Shown piece after piece: positions 42,901-51,535 of a stretch of 64,000 bases of DNA (position 1 is the stretch's first letter; the number at the start of each line of letters is the position of its first letter). This DNA is from Amycolatopsis vancoresmycina (GTDB taxonomy: Bacteria > Actinomycetota > Actinomycetes > Mycobacteriales > Pseudonocardiaceae). The DNA lies in the NCBI RefSeq assembly GCF_000716785.1, contig NZ_JNYY01000007.1, forward strand, positions 1-64,000, in the 5' to 3' direction. The translations under genes were made by a program, and so were the position numbers. The notes under the pieces were generated by a model, which saw nothing but the letters and a program-made list of their open reading frames with translations, did no database searches and had not been told where the DNA came from.

Positions 42901-44115
42901 ATGGATGGAACCCCCGCCCCGCGCCCGGTGCCGAAGCACCACGGACTGTCCGCGAAGACGCTCCGGCGGCTGGAACGCGCGTCCGGCGACCTGGCGAGCG
43001 CGAGCATCGCGGTGATGGAGCGGCGGCTCCCGTGGTTCGCGCGGCTGCCCGCCGACCAGCGCGCGAGCGTCCTGCTGATCACCCAGGCGGGGGCCGCCGG
43101 CTTCGTCGGCTGGCTGCGGGACTCCAAGGAAGCGCTGAAGCTGACGACCGAGGCGTTCCGGGACGCGCCGGCCGAGCTGTCGCGGTGGATCAGCCTGCGC
43201 CAGGCGGTCGGCATGGTGCGGCTGGCCATCGAGGTCTTCGAGGAGCAGCTGCCGGAGTTCGCGGCGAACGAGGCCGAACGCGCCGCTCTGATCGAGGGAA
43301 TCCTGCGCTACGGCCGGGAAATCGCGTTCGCGGCGGCCAACTCCTACGCCGCCGCGGCGGAGGCCCGCGGCGCCTGGGACGCCCGGCTGGAGGCGCTGGT
43401 CGTCGACGGCATCGTCCGCGGCGACGCCGAGGAGTCGGTGCTCTCGCGGGCCACGGCCCTGGGCTGGGACCCCACGGCGGCGGCGACCGTGCTCGTCGGC
43501 AACCCGCCGTCGGAGGACCCGCCGACGGTGGTGTTCGAGGTCCGCAGCCGCGCGGCCCGCGTCGGGCGGCCGGTGCTGCTGTCGGTGCAGGGCTCCCGGC
43601 TGGTGGTCGTGGTCGGCGGACCGACCGACGGCGGGGTGAAGGAGCGGGAGATCCTGACCCGGATGTCGGTCGCGTTCGCCGAGGGCCCGGTGGTGGCCGG
43701 CCCGACCGTGCCGACGCTGGCGGAGGCCCACCACAGCGCGACGGAGGCGTTGTCGGGGCTGCGGGCGGTGGTCGGCTGGCCGGGCGCGCCCCGCCCGGTG
43801 CGGTCGGCGGACCTGCTGCCCGAGCGCGCGCTGTCGGGGGACGCGGAGGCCGAGCGCCTGCTGGTGGACACCATCGCGCGGCCGCTGGAGGAGGCCGGCC
43901 CGACGCTGCAGCGCACGGTGGAGGCGTACCTGGAGAGCGGCGGCGTGCTGGAGACGTGCGCGAAGACGCTGTTCGTCCACCCGAACACGGTGCGCTACCG
44001 GCTGCGGAAGGCGGCGGACCTCACCGGCTGCCAGCCGACCGACCCGCGCGACGCCCTGGTGCTGCGGATCGCGCTGACCGTGGGCCGGCTGGCGCGGGCC
44101 CGCGGGCTTTGGTGA
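42901..44115 (+). CDS. fasR: PucR-type activator of fatty acid synthesis genes
   Basis: The 404-residue protein has a central GGDEF-like/ligand region and a C-terminal PucR helix-turn-helix (LFVHPNTVRYRLRKAADLTG, about residues 359-378). Streptomyces FasR and the mycobacterial Rv2242 share this layout and lie directly before fabD. In Streptomyces FasR activates the fabD-fabH-acpP-fabF operon. The same gene order here supports the same role. ATG at 42901 follows a weak ribosome site. One oxidoreductase gene separates it from fabD, which is not the usual arrangement. Confidence 0.88.
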   Translation: MDGTPAPRPVPKHHGLSAKTLRRLERASGDLASASIAVMERRLPWFARLPADQRASVLLITQAGAAGFVGWLRDSKEALKLTTEAFRDAPAELSRWISLRQAVGMVRLAIEVFEEQLPEFAANEAERAALIEGILRYGREIAFAAANSYAAAAEARGAWDARLEALVVDGIVRGDAEESVLSRATALGWDPTAAATVLVGNPPSEDPPTVVFEVRSRAARVGRPVLLSVQGSRLVVVVGGPTDGGVKEREILTRMSVAFAEGPVVAGPTVPTLAEAHHSATEALSGLRAVVGWPGAPRPVRSADLLPERALSGDAEAERLLVDTIARPLEEAGPTLQRTVEAYLESGGVLETCAKTLFVHPNTVRYRLRKAADLTGCQPTDPRDALVLRIALTVGRLARARGLW

Positions 44116-44200
44116 CGCCGCGGATGTCGAAACCCGGGCCCCGGCTTCGTCTCGAAAACAGGAGCGGCACCGGGCCGGTCCACCCCCGGAAGGAGCTTCC

Positions 44201-44683
44201 ATGGCCGTCGCCGACGACCTCGACCGCGCCACCGACTCCGCCGACCCGCAGTGGGACTGGGTCGGCGAACAGACGCGCACCTACCTGGAATCGGGTGGCA
44301 CCGTGGGCCACGAGTCGAACGGGCTGCGCACGCTCATCCTCGCCACCACCGGCCGCCGGACCGGCGTGCCCCGCCGCGCCTGCCTGATCTACGGGACCTC
44401 GGGCGAGGACTTCGTCGTCGTCGCGTCCAAAGGGGGCGCCGACGAAGACCCGGCCTGGTTCAAGAACCTCGTGGCCGAGCCGAGCGTCGGGGTCCAGGTG
44501 GGCACCCGCCGGTTCACCGCCCGCGCCCGGGTCGCGTCCGCCGACGAGCGCGGGCACCTGTGGACGATGATGGCGGCCATCTTCCCGCTCTACGACGAGT
44601 ACACGCGCAAGACCGAGCGCGAGATCCCCGTCGTCCTGCTCACGCCGCAGGAATTGACCCTTCCCGAGACGGCCGTCACGTGA
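44201..44683 (+). CDS. deazaflavin (F420)-dependent nitroreductase family protein
   Basis: The 160-residue protein matches the Ddn family. It has the split-barrel core LILATTGRRTGVPRRACLIY and the block DPAWFKNLVAEPSVGVQVG, ending in a short Thr-rich tail. These enzymes use cofactor F420 to reduce quinones, nitroaromatics or other acceptors. GGAAGGAG lies just before ATG 44201. It sits between fasR and fabD, in the same direction, and an inverted repeat follows it, so it may be an independent unit. Confidence 0.88.
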   Translation: MAVADDLDRATDSADPQWDWVGEQTRTYLESGGTVGHESNGLRTLILATTGRRTGVPRRACLIYGTSGEDFVVVASKGGADEDPAWFKNLVAEPSVGVQVGTRRFTARARVASADERGHLWTMMAAIFPLYDEYTRKTEREIPVVLLTPQELTLPETAVT

Positions 44684-44743
44684 TGGACTTAACAGCGAAA
44701 GGTGATTGAACCCGACAAGGCTTCCGGGTTACGCGCGAGCTTC

Positions 44744-44782
44744 TGCGGCGCGTCTTTGGAGGGTTCCGACAAAGACGCCGCA
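44744..44782. promoter_or_regulatory. inverted repeat before the fab operon
   Basis: TGCGGCGCGTCTTTG (44744-44758) faces CAAAGACGCCGCA (44770-44782); the arms match fully apart from a 2-base bulge in the left arm. It lies 58-96 bases before fabD. It could be the terminator of the oxidoreductase gene or a FasR binding site that activates fabD; the position fits either. Confidence 0.55.
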
Positions 44783-44839
44783 CAGACACTGTGAACGTCG
44801 GCATCCCGGGAAACACCGTTTGCCGTGTTTTCTTGAAGG

Positions 44840-45763
44840 GTGACAGCAGCAGTCCTCGCTCCCGGTCAGGGGTCCCAGGCCCCCGGTATGTTCACGCCCT
44901 GGCTCGACCTCGACGGCGCGCGCGAGCGCGTCGCGCAGTGGTCCGAGCGCGCGGGGCTCGACCTGCTCCGCCTCGGGACCGAGGCCGAAGCCGAGGAGAT
45001 CCAGGACACCGCGATCGCGCAGCCGCTGATCGTCGCCCTGTCGCTGCTCACCTTCGAGCACCTCCAGGCCACCGCGCCGGTGCCCGCGGACGCGCCGGTC
45101 GCCGGCCACTCCGTCGGCGAGCTCGCGGCCGCCGCGATCGCCGGGGTGCTGAAGCCCGAAGACGCCGTCGCGCTCGCCGCCGTCCGCGGCGCCGAGATGG
45201 CGAAGGCATGCGCCCTGGAACCGACGTCGATGGCCGCGGTCATGCTCGGTGACCCCGAGCAGGTCGTCGCGTGGCTCGAAGAACAGGGCCTGACCGCGGC
45301 GAACCGCAACGGTGCCGGCCAGATCGTCGCCTCCGGCGCCGCCGACACGATCGCGAAGATCGTCGCCGAACCCCTCGAAGGCACGAAGATCCGCGCCCTC
45401 AAGGTCGCCGGCGCGTTCCACACGCGGTACATGGCGCCCGCCGAGGAGGCGATGCGCGCCCACGCCGCCGAGCTGACCCCGGCCGACCCCACCCGGCCGC
45501 TGCTGTCCAACGCGGACGGTGCCGTCGTCACCAGCGGGGCCGAGTACCTGGCGCGGCTGGTCTCCCAGGTCACCCGCCCGGTCCGCTGGGACCTGACGAT
45601 GGACGGCCTGGTCTCCCTCGGCGTCACCCGCACGATCGAACTCGCGCCCGCGGGCACCCTGACCGGCCTGGTCAAGCGGCAGCTCAAGGGTGTCGTCACC
45701 ACTATCACCGCGCTGAAGACGCCGGCCGAGCTGGCGGCGCTGCGCCAGGAGGACGCCTCGTGA
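44840..45763 (+). CDS. fabD: malonyl-CoA:ACP transacylase
   Basis: The 307-residue enzyme has the nucleophile serine in GHSVGELAAAAIAG (Ser91), the early LAPGQGSQAPGMFTPW and the histidine in GAFHTRYM. It moves malonyl groups from CoA to ACP for fatty acid elongation. The GTG start at 44840 has GAAGG directly before it, too close for a normal ribosome site, so a leaderless or atypical start is possible. The stop overlaps fabH by four bases. Confidence 0.96.
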   Translation: MTAAVLAPGQGSQAPGMFTPWLDLDGARERVAQWSERAGLDLLRLGTEAEAEEIQDTAIAQPLIVALSLLTFEHLQATAPVPADAPVAGHSVGELAAAAIAGVLKPEDAVALAAVRGAEMAKACALEPTSMAAVMLGDPEQVVAWLEEQGLTAANRNGAGQIVASGAADTIAKIVAEPLEGTKIRALKVAGAFHTRYMAPAEEAMRAHAAELTPADPTRPLLSNADGAVVTSGAEYLARLVSQVTRPVRWDLTMDGLVSLGVTRTIELAPAGTLTGLVKRQLKGVVTTITALKTPAELAALRQEDAS

Positions 45764-46743
45764 CCGACCGACCCGCCCTGAGCCTGACCACCGGCTCCCG
45801 CGGCAGCCGCGTGCTGGGTGTCGGCAGCTACCAGCCCGCGAAGATCGTCACCAACGACGACCTGTCGCAGACCATGGACACCAACGACGAGTGGATCCAG
45901 ACCCGCGTCGGGATCGTCGAGCGCCGGTTCGCCGAAAAGGACGAACTGCTCACCGACATGGCCGTCGCCGCCGGCACCGCCGCGCTGGCCGACGCTCGCG
46001 TCGACCCGTCCGAAGTGGACACGGTGATCCTGCCGAACTGCACCATGCCGACGCTGATCCCGAACGCCGCCGCCCAGGTCGCCGCCCGGATCGGCATCCC
46101 CAGCCCCGGCGCGTTCGACCTCAACGCCGCGTGCGCCGGGTTCTGCTACGGCCTCGGCGTCGCCTCCGACCTCATCCGGGCCGGCTCGGCGAAGAAGGTC
46201 CTGGTCATCGGGGCGGAGAAGCTCACCGACTCGGTCGACCCGGTCGACCGGGCCAACGCGATCATCTTCGCCGACGGCGCGGGCGCCGCGGTCGTCGGCC
46301 CGTCCGACGAGCCGGGCATCGGCCCGGTGTCGTGGGGCAGCGCGGGCGACCTGGTCGACCTGATCTACATGCGCGACGAGAAGTACATCTACCAGGAGGG
46401 CCAGTCGGTCTTCCGGTGGGCGACCACGAAGATCGCGCCGATCGCCATGCAGGCGCTCGAGGCCGCCGGGCTGAAGCCGTCCGATGTGGACGTGCTGATC
46501 CCGCACCAGGCGAACCTGCGGATCGTCGAGGCGATCGCGAAGAAGCTGCGGGCCAACGGCGCCCGCGACGACATGGTCGTCGCCGACGACATCAAGTACT
46601 CCGGCAACACCTCGTCGGCGTCCATCCCCCTCGCGCTGGACCACATGCGCAAGGCCGGGACGGCCAAGTCCGGCGACGTGGTGCTGGCGGTCGGGTTCGG
46701 CGCGGGCCTGTCCTACGCCGGGCAGGCGTTCCTCTGCCCCTGA
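45760..46743 (+). CDS. fabH: beta-ketoacyl-ACP synthase III
   Basis: The 327-residue enzyme has the active cysteine in FDLNAACAGFCYGL (Cys125), histidine in IPHQANLRIVEAI and asparagine in YSGNTSSASIPLAL, the complete KAS III triad. It condenses acyl-CoA primers with malonyl-ACP and sets chain type. Branched-chain primers are likely, given the actinobacterial setting. GTG at 45760 has AGGAGG about eight bases upstream and overlaps the fabD stop. Confidence 0.96.
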   Translation: MTDRPALSLTTGSRGSRVLGVGSYQPAKIVTNDDLSQTMDTNDEWIQTRVGIVERRFAEKDELLTDMAVAAGTAALADARVDPSEVDTVILPNCTMPTLIPNAAAQVAARIGIPSPGAFDLNAACAGFCYGLGVASDLIRAGSAKKVLVIGAEKLTDSVDPVDRANAIIFADGAGAAVVGPSDEPGIGPVSWGSAGDLVDLIYMRDEKYIYQEGQSVFRWATTKIAPIAMQALEAAGLKPSDVDVLIPHQANLRIVEAIAKKLRANGARDDMVVADDIKYSGNTSSASIPLALDHMRKAGTAKSGDVVLAVGFGAGLSYAGQAFLCP

Positions 46744-46817
46744 TCACCGTTACGCTCCCCGCGGGCATTCGCCCGAGGGAAACAGACCCCCAGATGGACC
46801 GAGAAGGGAACTACCCC

Positions 46818-47063
46818 ATGGCTGACAACGCTGAGATCCTCGCCGGCCTCGCCGAGATCGTCGAAGAGGTGGCCGGTGTGGCTCAGGACGACGTCACCGC
46901 CGAGAAGTCGTTCGTGGACGACCTGGACATCGACTCGCTGTCGATGGTCGAGATCGCCGTGCAGGCCGAGGACAAGTTCGGCGTCAAGATCCCGGACGAC
47001 GAGCTCGCCAACCTCAAGACCGTGGGCGACGCCGTGAACTACGTGTCGGCCAACTCCAAGTAA
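46818..47063 (+). CDS. acpP: acyl carrier protein
   Basis: The 81-residue acidic protein has the phosphopantetheine serine in DDLDIDSLSMVEIAVQ (Ser40) and the four-helix ACP pattern with FGVKIPDDELANLKTVGDA. It carries growing acyl chains between the FAS-II enzymes. ATG at 46818 follows GAAGGGAA. Placement between fabH and fabF marks it as the fatty acid ACP rather than a polyketide ACP. Confidence 0.97.
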   Translation: MADNAEILAGLAEIVEEVAGVAQDDVTAEKSFVDDLDIDSLSMVEIAVQAEDKFGVKIPDDELANLKTVGDAVNYVSANSK

Positions 47064-47091
47064 GTCCTCTTCCCTCCTTGAGGAGACTCGA

Positions 47092-48336
47092 ATGAGCAAC
47101 TTCGACGTCGTGATCACCGGTCTCGGCGCCACCACACCGCTCGGCGGGGACGTCACGTCCACCTGGGACGGTCTGCTGGCCGGGGCGAGCGGGGTTCGCG
47201 CGATCGAGGCCGACTGGGTCGAGGAGCTGCAGCTGCCGGTCAAGATCGGCGGTCAGCTGGCCGTCGAGCCGACCGATGTCCTGCCGCGGGTCCAGGCCCG
47301 CCGGATGGACCGCTGCGAGCAGGTCGCGCTGATCGCGGCCCGGCAGGCGTGGGCCGACGCCGGGTACACCGAGCCGACCGACGAGCACACCGATGTGGAC
47401 CCGGACCGCCTCGGCGTGTCGATCGGCACCGGCATCGGCGGGCCCGTCACCCTGCTCACCCAGAACGACCTGTTGCACCAGCAGGGTCTCCGCAAGGTGT
47501 CGCCGCTGACCGTGCCGATGCTGATGCCGAACGGCCCGGCCGCGCACGTGGGCATCGACCTCAAGGCGCGGGCCGGGGTGCACTCCCCGGCCTCGGCCTG
47601 CGCCTCGGGCGCCGAGGGCATCGCCAGCGGGGTGGAGATGATCCGCTCCGGGCGCGCCGACGTCGTGATCGCGGGGGGCGCCGAAGCGTGCATCCACCCG
47701 ATCACGCTGGCCGGGTTCGCCCAGGCCCGCACGGTCTCCACGCGCAACGACGACCCGGCGAGCGCGTCGCGGCCGTTCGACTCCAGCCGCGACGGGTTCG
47801 TCCTCGGCGAGGGCGCCGGCGTGGTCATCCTGGAGCGCGCGGACCAGGCGAAGGCCCGTGGGGCGCGCGTCTACGCGACGATCGCCGGGCACGGCATCAC
47901 CTCGGACGCCTACCACATCACGGGCAACCACCCGGAGGGCGTCGGCCAGATCGCGGCGATGCGCGCGGCGATGAAGATGGCCGGGGTGACCGCCGCGGAC
48001 GTCGGGCACGTGAACGCGCACGCGACGTCCACTGTGGTCGGTGACATCGGCGAGGCGGCGGCGATCCGCAACGCGGTCGGGGAACACGTGGTCGTGACGG
48101 CGCCCAAGGGCTCGCTCGGCCACCTCGTCGGCGGTGCCGGCGCGGTCGAGGGGATCATCACGATCCTGTCGCTGTACCACGGCCTCGTGCCGGCCACCCG
48201 GAACCTGACCGACCTGGACCCGCGGGTGCAGCTGGACGTCGTCGCGGGCGAGCCGCGCAAGGTCGAGCTGACCGCGGCGATCAGCAACTCGTTCGGCTTC
48301 GGCGGCCACAACACCGCACTGCTGTTCACGGTCTGA
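47092..48336 (+). CDS. fabF: beta-ketoacyl-ACP synthase II
   Basis: The 414-residue enzyme has the nucleophile in SPASACASGAEGIASG (Cys170) and the two histidines in NAHATSTVVGD and GSLGHLVGGAGAVEG, the Cys-His-His set of KAS I/II. It corresponds to mycobacterial KasA in gene order. It performs the main elongation step. GAGGAGA lies before ATG 47092, and a strong terminator follows 13 bases after its stop, ending the operon. Confidence 0.96.
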   Translation: MSNFDVVITGLGATTPLGGDVTSTWDGLLAGASGVRAIEADWVEELQLPVKIGGQLAVEPTDVLPRVQARRMDRCEQVALIAARQAWADAGYTEPTDEHTDVDPDRLGVSIGTGIGGPVTLLTQNDLLHQQGLRKVSPLTVPMLMPNGPAAHVGIDLKARAGVHSPASACASGAEGIASGVEMIRSGRADVVIAGGAEACIHPITLAGFAQARTVSTRNDDPASASRPFDSSRDGFVLGEGAGVVILERADQAKARGARVYATIAGHGITSDAYHITGNHPEGVGQIAAMRAAMKMAGVTAADVGHVNAHATSTVVGDIGEAAAIRNAVGEHVVVTAPKGSLGHLVGGAGAVEGIITILSLYHGLVPATRNLTDLDPRVQLDVVAGEPRKVELTAAISNSFGFGGHNTALLFTV

Positions 48337-48349
48337 GTTTTCGGAAAAC

Positions 48350-48385
48350 GACAGAAGGGCCCGGCTTCGGCCGGGCCCTTCTGTC
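48350..48385 (+). terminator. strong terminator of the fab operon
   Basis: A perfect 16-bp stem (48350-48365 with 48370-48385) closes on a TTCG tetraloop. It lies between convergent genes and probably works in both directions. Confidence 0.92.
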
Positions 48386-48389
48386 GCGT

Positions 48390-48983
48390 TCAGCACTTTT
48401 CGTGTTCGGGCGGCGGCCCGCCGTCCACGGCGGCGACCTTCAGGGCCTTGTCCTCGACCACCAGCGGCATGACGAGCCGCCACTTGATGCAGGGCTCGCG
48501 GAAGAACAGCGGGGCGTCCTCGATGGCCTGCTTGCTGGTGAACCCGACCAGGACGCGCAGCGAGTTCCCCGACGAGCGCTCGATCCGGTAGACGAGGGCG
48601 TCGCTGTCCTTTGTGGTGCGAACGCCCTTCTTCCAGTCGCTCTGCGACTGGGTGGCGGCCCGCTCGTCGGTGACCACGTCGGTCCACAGCGGGTACTGCT
48701 TGGTGTTGATGGCCTCGAAGTACTTCTGCAGCACCCGGCGGACGGCGTCGGCCTGCGGGTGCGCTCGCGCGTCGTCGGTCATCCCGACTTCCCCGGCCGC
48801 GCCCGGCGCGCCGCTGCTGGCCGAAGACGGCGGCGGCACCGCCACCGAGGTGTCGTCGGCGGGCTGGTCGGGCCGGCGGTAGAGCTCGCGCGCGAGCAGG
48901 CCGCCGCCGACGGTCACCGACAGCACGACGACCACGACGGGCACCAGCCAGCGCTGGCGGGAGCCGGGGGCGGGGGTGGTCAC
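48390..48983 (-). CDS. membrane-anchored protein of unknown function
   Basis: The 197-residue protein has one N-terminal membrane helix (WLVPVVVVVLSVTVGGGLLA) and a Ser/Pro/Ala-rich linker. It ends in an extracellular domain resembling NTF2-like fold proteins (RRVLQKYFEAINTKQYPLWT). Two cysteines near the end (REPCIKW, EHEKC) may pair. It is probably a surface or lipid-facing protein; no family is firmly assigned. GTG at 48983 was chosen because it places the helix directly after a short basic stretch; the ribosome site is weak. Confidence 0.75.
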   Translation of the reverse strand: MTTPAPGSRQRWLVPVVVVVLSVTVGGGLLARELYRRPDQPADDTSVAVPPPSSASSGAPGAAGEVGMTDDARAHPQADAVRRVLQKYFEAINTKQYPLWTDVVTDERAATQSQSDWKKGVRTTKDSDALVYRIERSSGNSLRVLVGFTSKQAIEDAPLFFREPCIKWRLVMPLVVEDKALKVAAVDGGPPPEHEKC

Positions 48984-49015
48984 CCCGAAGAGCGTACCGG
49001 CCCCCGTCCCCGGGC

Positions 49016-49519
49016 TCAGCCGACCTGGTGCAGCCAGGTCACCGGCGCGCCGTCGCCGGCGTGGCGGTAGGGCTCGAGCGCCTCGTCCCAGCTCGCGGCG
49101 AGGAGTTCGTCGAGCTTGTGCGCCAGCGATTCGCCGCCGCGCGTCATGCCGACGAGGGCGCGCAGCTGGTCTTCGCCCACCACGATGTCGCCGTTGGCGC
49201 TGGTCCGGCCGTGCCACAGGCCCAGGCCGGGCGCGAAGCAGAACCGTTCGCCGTCGACGCCCGCGCTGGGCTCTTCGGTCACCTCGAACCGAATCATCGG
49301 CCACGCCTTGAGGGCGGACGCCAGTTTGGCGCCGGTGCCCGCGGGCGCGCGCCAACCGCATTCGGCGCGAAGCTGACCCGGACTGGCCGGCTGCGCCGTC
49401 CACTTCAGGTCAACGCGGGCACCCAGGGTGCCCGAAATGGCCCACTCGACGTGCGGACACACCGCAGACGGCGACGAGTGGACGTACACCACACCTCGGG
49501 TGCTGCCACGGGTGCTCAC
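49016..49519 (-). CDS. DUF3145 family protein
   Basis: The 167-residue protein starts MSTRGSTRGVVYVHSSPSAV and contains the DUF3145 blocks ALCPHVEWAISGTLG-like (VCPHVEWAISGTLG) and ERFCFAPGLGLWHGRTSANG. Homologues are found across actinobacteria as single genes of unknown function. No catalytic motif is evident. It lies 33 bases upstream of the membrane-anchored gene and may share its transcript. Confidence 0.88.
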   Translation of the reverse strand: MSTRGSTRGVVYVHSSPSAVCPHVEWAISGTLGARVDLKWTAQPASPGQLRAECGWRAPAGTGAKLASALKAWPMIRFEVTEEPSAGVDGERFCFAPGLGLWHGRTSANGDIVVGEDQLRALVGMTRGGESLAHKLDELLAASWDEALEPYRHAGDGAPVTWLHQVG

Positions 49520-49789
49520 TGCTACCTCCGCTTGCTCGACGAGGGACGTCTTCCCCTACGCCCTGACTCGAGCTGCGGAACGGCTTCAGCGCGACTCCCG
49601 AATGCCGCCTCCGATGCGTTGTAGCACATTCTGCACCCCAACCGTGCCGTTTGGCCACATGAACACCACAAGTCACCCACCGCCCCACTTTCGGAGGGCA
49701 CCGCGCCGTGCCGTCCCCGTGTCGCGCGGTTCGTTGCGCTGGGCGCGCTAGCGTGTTGACCCGGAACGACGAGCGGAAAGGGGCTTTCG

Positions 49790-51532
49790 GTGCGACTGGT
49801 GCGCCTGGAGCGGCAGCAGTCCCGGGTCGCCGACGACGTCCGGGCGGCACTGGCGTCCCTGGGCCGCGGCAGCACCGTGATCGGCGGCATCGCGTTGATC
49901 GGTGTCGGCTCGGTGACGGAGCGCCCGATCGAGGCGGTGGTCCTGCTGCCCCACGGGGTGATCATCGTCATCGGCGTGGACCTGCCGGACCCGGCCCTGC
50001 GGCTGGAGGCCCCGCTGGGAGCACCGTGGAAGGCCGACGGCTGGCCCCTGGTCACGGACGACGAAGCGGTCAACCCGGCCACGGAGGCCCTGGACCTGTC
50101 CCAGGCGTGCGAACGGCGAATCGCGTCCCTGGTCCCGGGAACGGCCCCGGTGGGCACGATCATCGCGGTGGGACCGTACGTGGAGACGGTCGACCAGCCG
50201 GCGGGCGACCTGGCGGGCCCGGTCCGCGTCCTGCACCCGACGCCGACGACGATGCTGGCGGCCACGGTGTCACTGGCCACGGCGCACCGGCCCCGGTCGG
50301 TGGACCAGGTCCGGGCGCTGATCAAGGGACTGGCCCCGTCGGCACCGGAGTTTTCGGACGAGGTGCTGCTGGGCGAAGGCTTCAGCCGGTTGACGGACGA
50401 CTCGCCGCCGGAGTCCCTTTGGGACGATGAGCCGAGCGAGCCGGCTGGGGCTCCGGTCGCCGGTGGTGCGGTTGGTGCTGCTTCGGGCGGGTTGAGTGAC
50501 TGGCGGACCGAGACACCGGCCGCTGCTGAGCCTGTCGTTGCCGAGGACCCCGCCCCTGCTGCCGAGGCTGAGCCTGAACGCACCGAAGTGCTGCCGCCGG
50601 AAGCCGAGCGCACCGGTGTTGTGACACCGGCCGCCGAGGATCAGCCGGATTCGGTAGCTGATTCGGCGCTGCCCGTGTTCCCCGGCATCGGAACACTGCC
50701 GCAGTCCACCCCGCCGGGTGACCCGGAGCCGGCCGAACCCGCGAGCGCGCCCGAAACCCCGTGCCTTACCGCAGCAGCAGAGCCATCCGCCACGGAATCC
50801 GGCCCGCCGTCCGAAGCCACACCCCTGAAAGCCCCGACCGCCGCGCCCCGGCCACCGCTGCCGTCGGCCGGCTCACCCAAGCCCTCCCCCTACCCCCGGC
50901 CGCGGCCCGAACCCGCGCCCGCCGCCGCGAGCTCGCGGACCGTCCGGTGGGTTCCCCTCGGTGCCATCGCCGTGCTCGTCCTGCTCGCCGTGGCCGCGAT
51001 CGTCGTCGCCACCACTGGAAACGGCACCGCCGCTTCGCCCGCCCCCTCCCATACCCCCGCGCCGCCGCCCTCCACCGCGCGCAGTGCCGCTCCCAAGCCG
51101 AGCCTCCAGTTCGCGCTCCGCGCCGCCGGTGGGGACCAGGGCTGCGCGTCGCACGCCTTCGGGGACGCCCAGGCCAGCCTGCAGCAAACCAGCTGCTCAG
51201 GCGTGCAACGCGCCAGCTACGCCGCCACCATCGACGGCCGCGGCGGGGCGGTCACCGTCGGGATCGTCGCCTTTCCCGATGCCGCGCAGGCCGCCGCCTT
51301 CAAGGCCGTTGCCGACACCCCCGGCGGCGGGGGCATCCTCGATCTCGCCTCCGAGACCGGCCAGTGGGGCGCCACCCCCGCCCCGCGGTTCGAGAACGCC
51401 GCCTACGCCAGCAAGCTCGACGGCAGCTCCGTCCGGGTCGTGCAGGCCGTGTGGGCGCCGGGACCGTCCACTGCGGACGATCCCGGCCTGGTCAGGGCCG
51501 CGAAGGCCGCCCTCGACCTGCCCGCCCAGTGA
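49790..51532 (+). CDS. large membrane protein with long disordered linker, function unknown
   Basis: The 580-residue protein has three parts. Residues 1-200 form a folded cytoplasmic domain that starts MRLVRLERQQSRVADDVRAA and resembles no enzyme I recognise. Residues 200-390 are a low-complexity Pro/Ala/Glu linker. One membrane helix (WVPLGAIAVLVLLAVAAIVV) follows, and then an outside domain of about 140 residues with two cysteines (GDQGCASHAF, QTSCSGVQ). This topology recalls anti-sigma-like or envelope-sensing proteins, but no motif proves it. GTG at 49790 has GGAAAGGGG before it. Confidence 0.8.
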   Translation: MRLVRLERQQSRVADDVRAALASLGRGSTVIGGIALIGVGSVTERPIEAVVLLPHGVIIVIGVDLPDPALRLEAPLGAPWKADGWPLVTDDEAVNPATEALDLSQACERRIASLVPGTAPVGTIIAVGPYVETVDQPAGDLAGPVRVLHPTPTTMLAATVSLATAHRPRSVDQVRALIKGLAPSAPEFSDEVLLGEGFSRLTDDSPPESLWDDEPSEPAGAPVAGGAVGAASGGLSDWRTETPAAAEPVVAEDPAPAAEAEPERTEVLPPEAERTGVVTPAAEDQPDSVADSALPVFPGIGTLPQSTPPGDPEPAEPASAPETPCLTAAAEPSATESGPPSEATPLKAPTAAPRPPLPSAGSPKPSPYPRPRPEPAPAAASSRTVRWVPLGAIAVLVLLAVAAIVVATTGNGTAASPAPSHTPAPPPSTARSAAPKPSLQFALRAAGGDQGCASHAFGDAQASLQQTSCSGVQRASYAATIDGRGGAVTVGIVAFPDAAQAAAFKAVADTPGGGGILDLASETGQWGATPAPRFENAAYASKLDGSSVRVVQAVWAPGPSTADDPGLVRAAKAALDLPAQ

Positions 51533-51535
51533 CCC

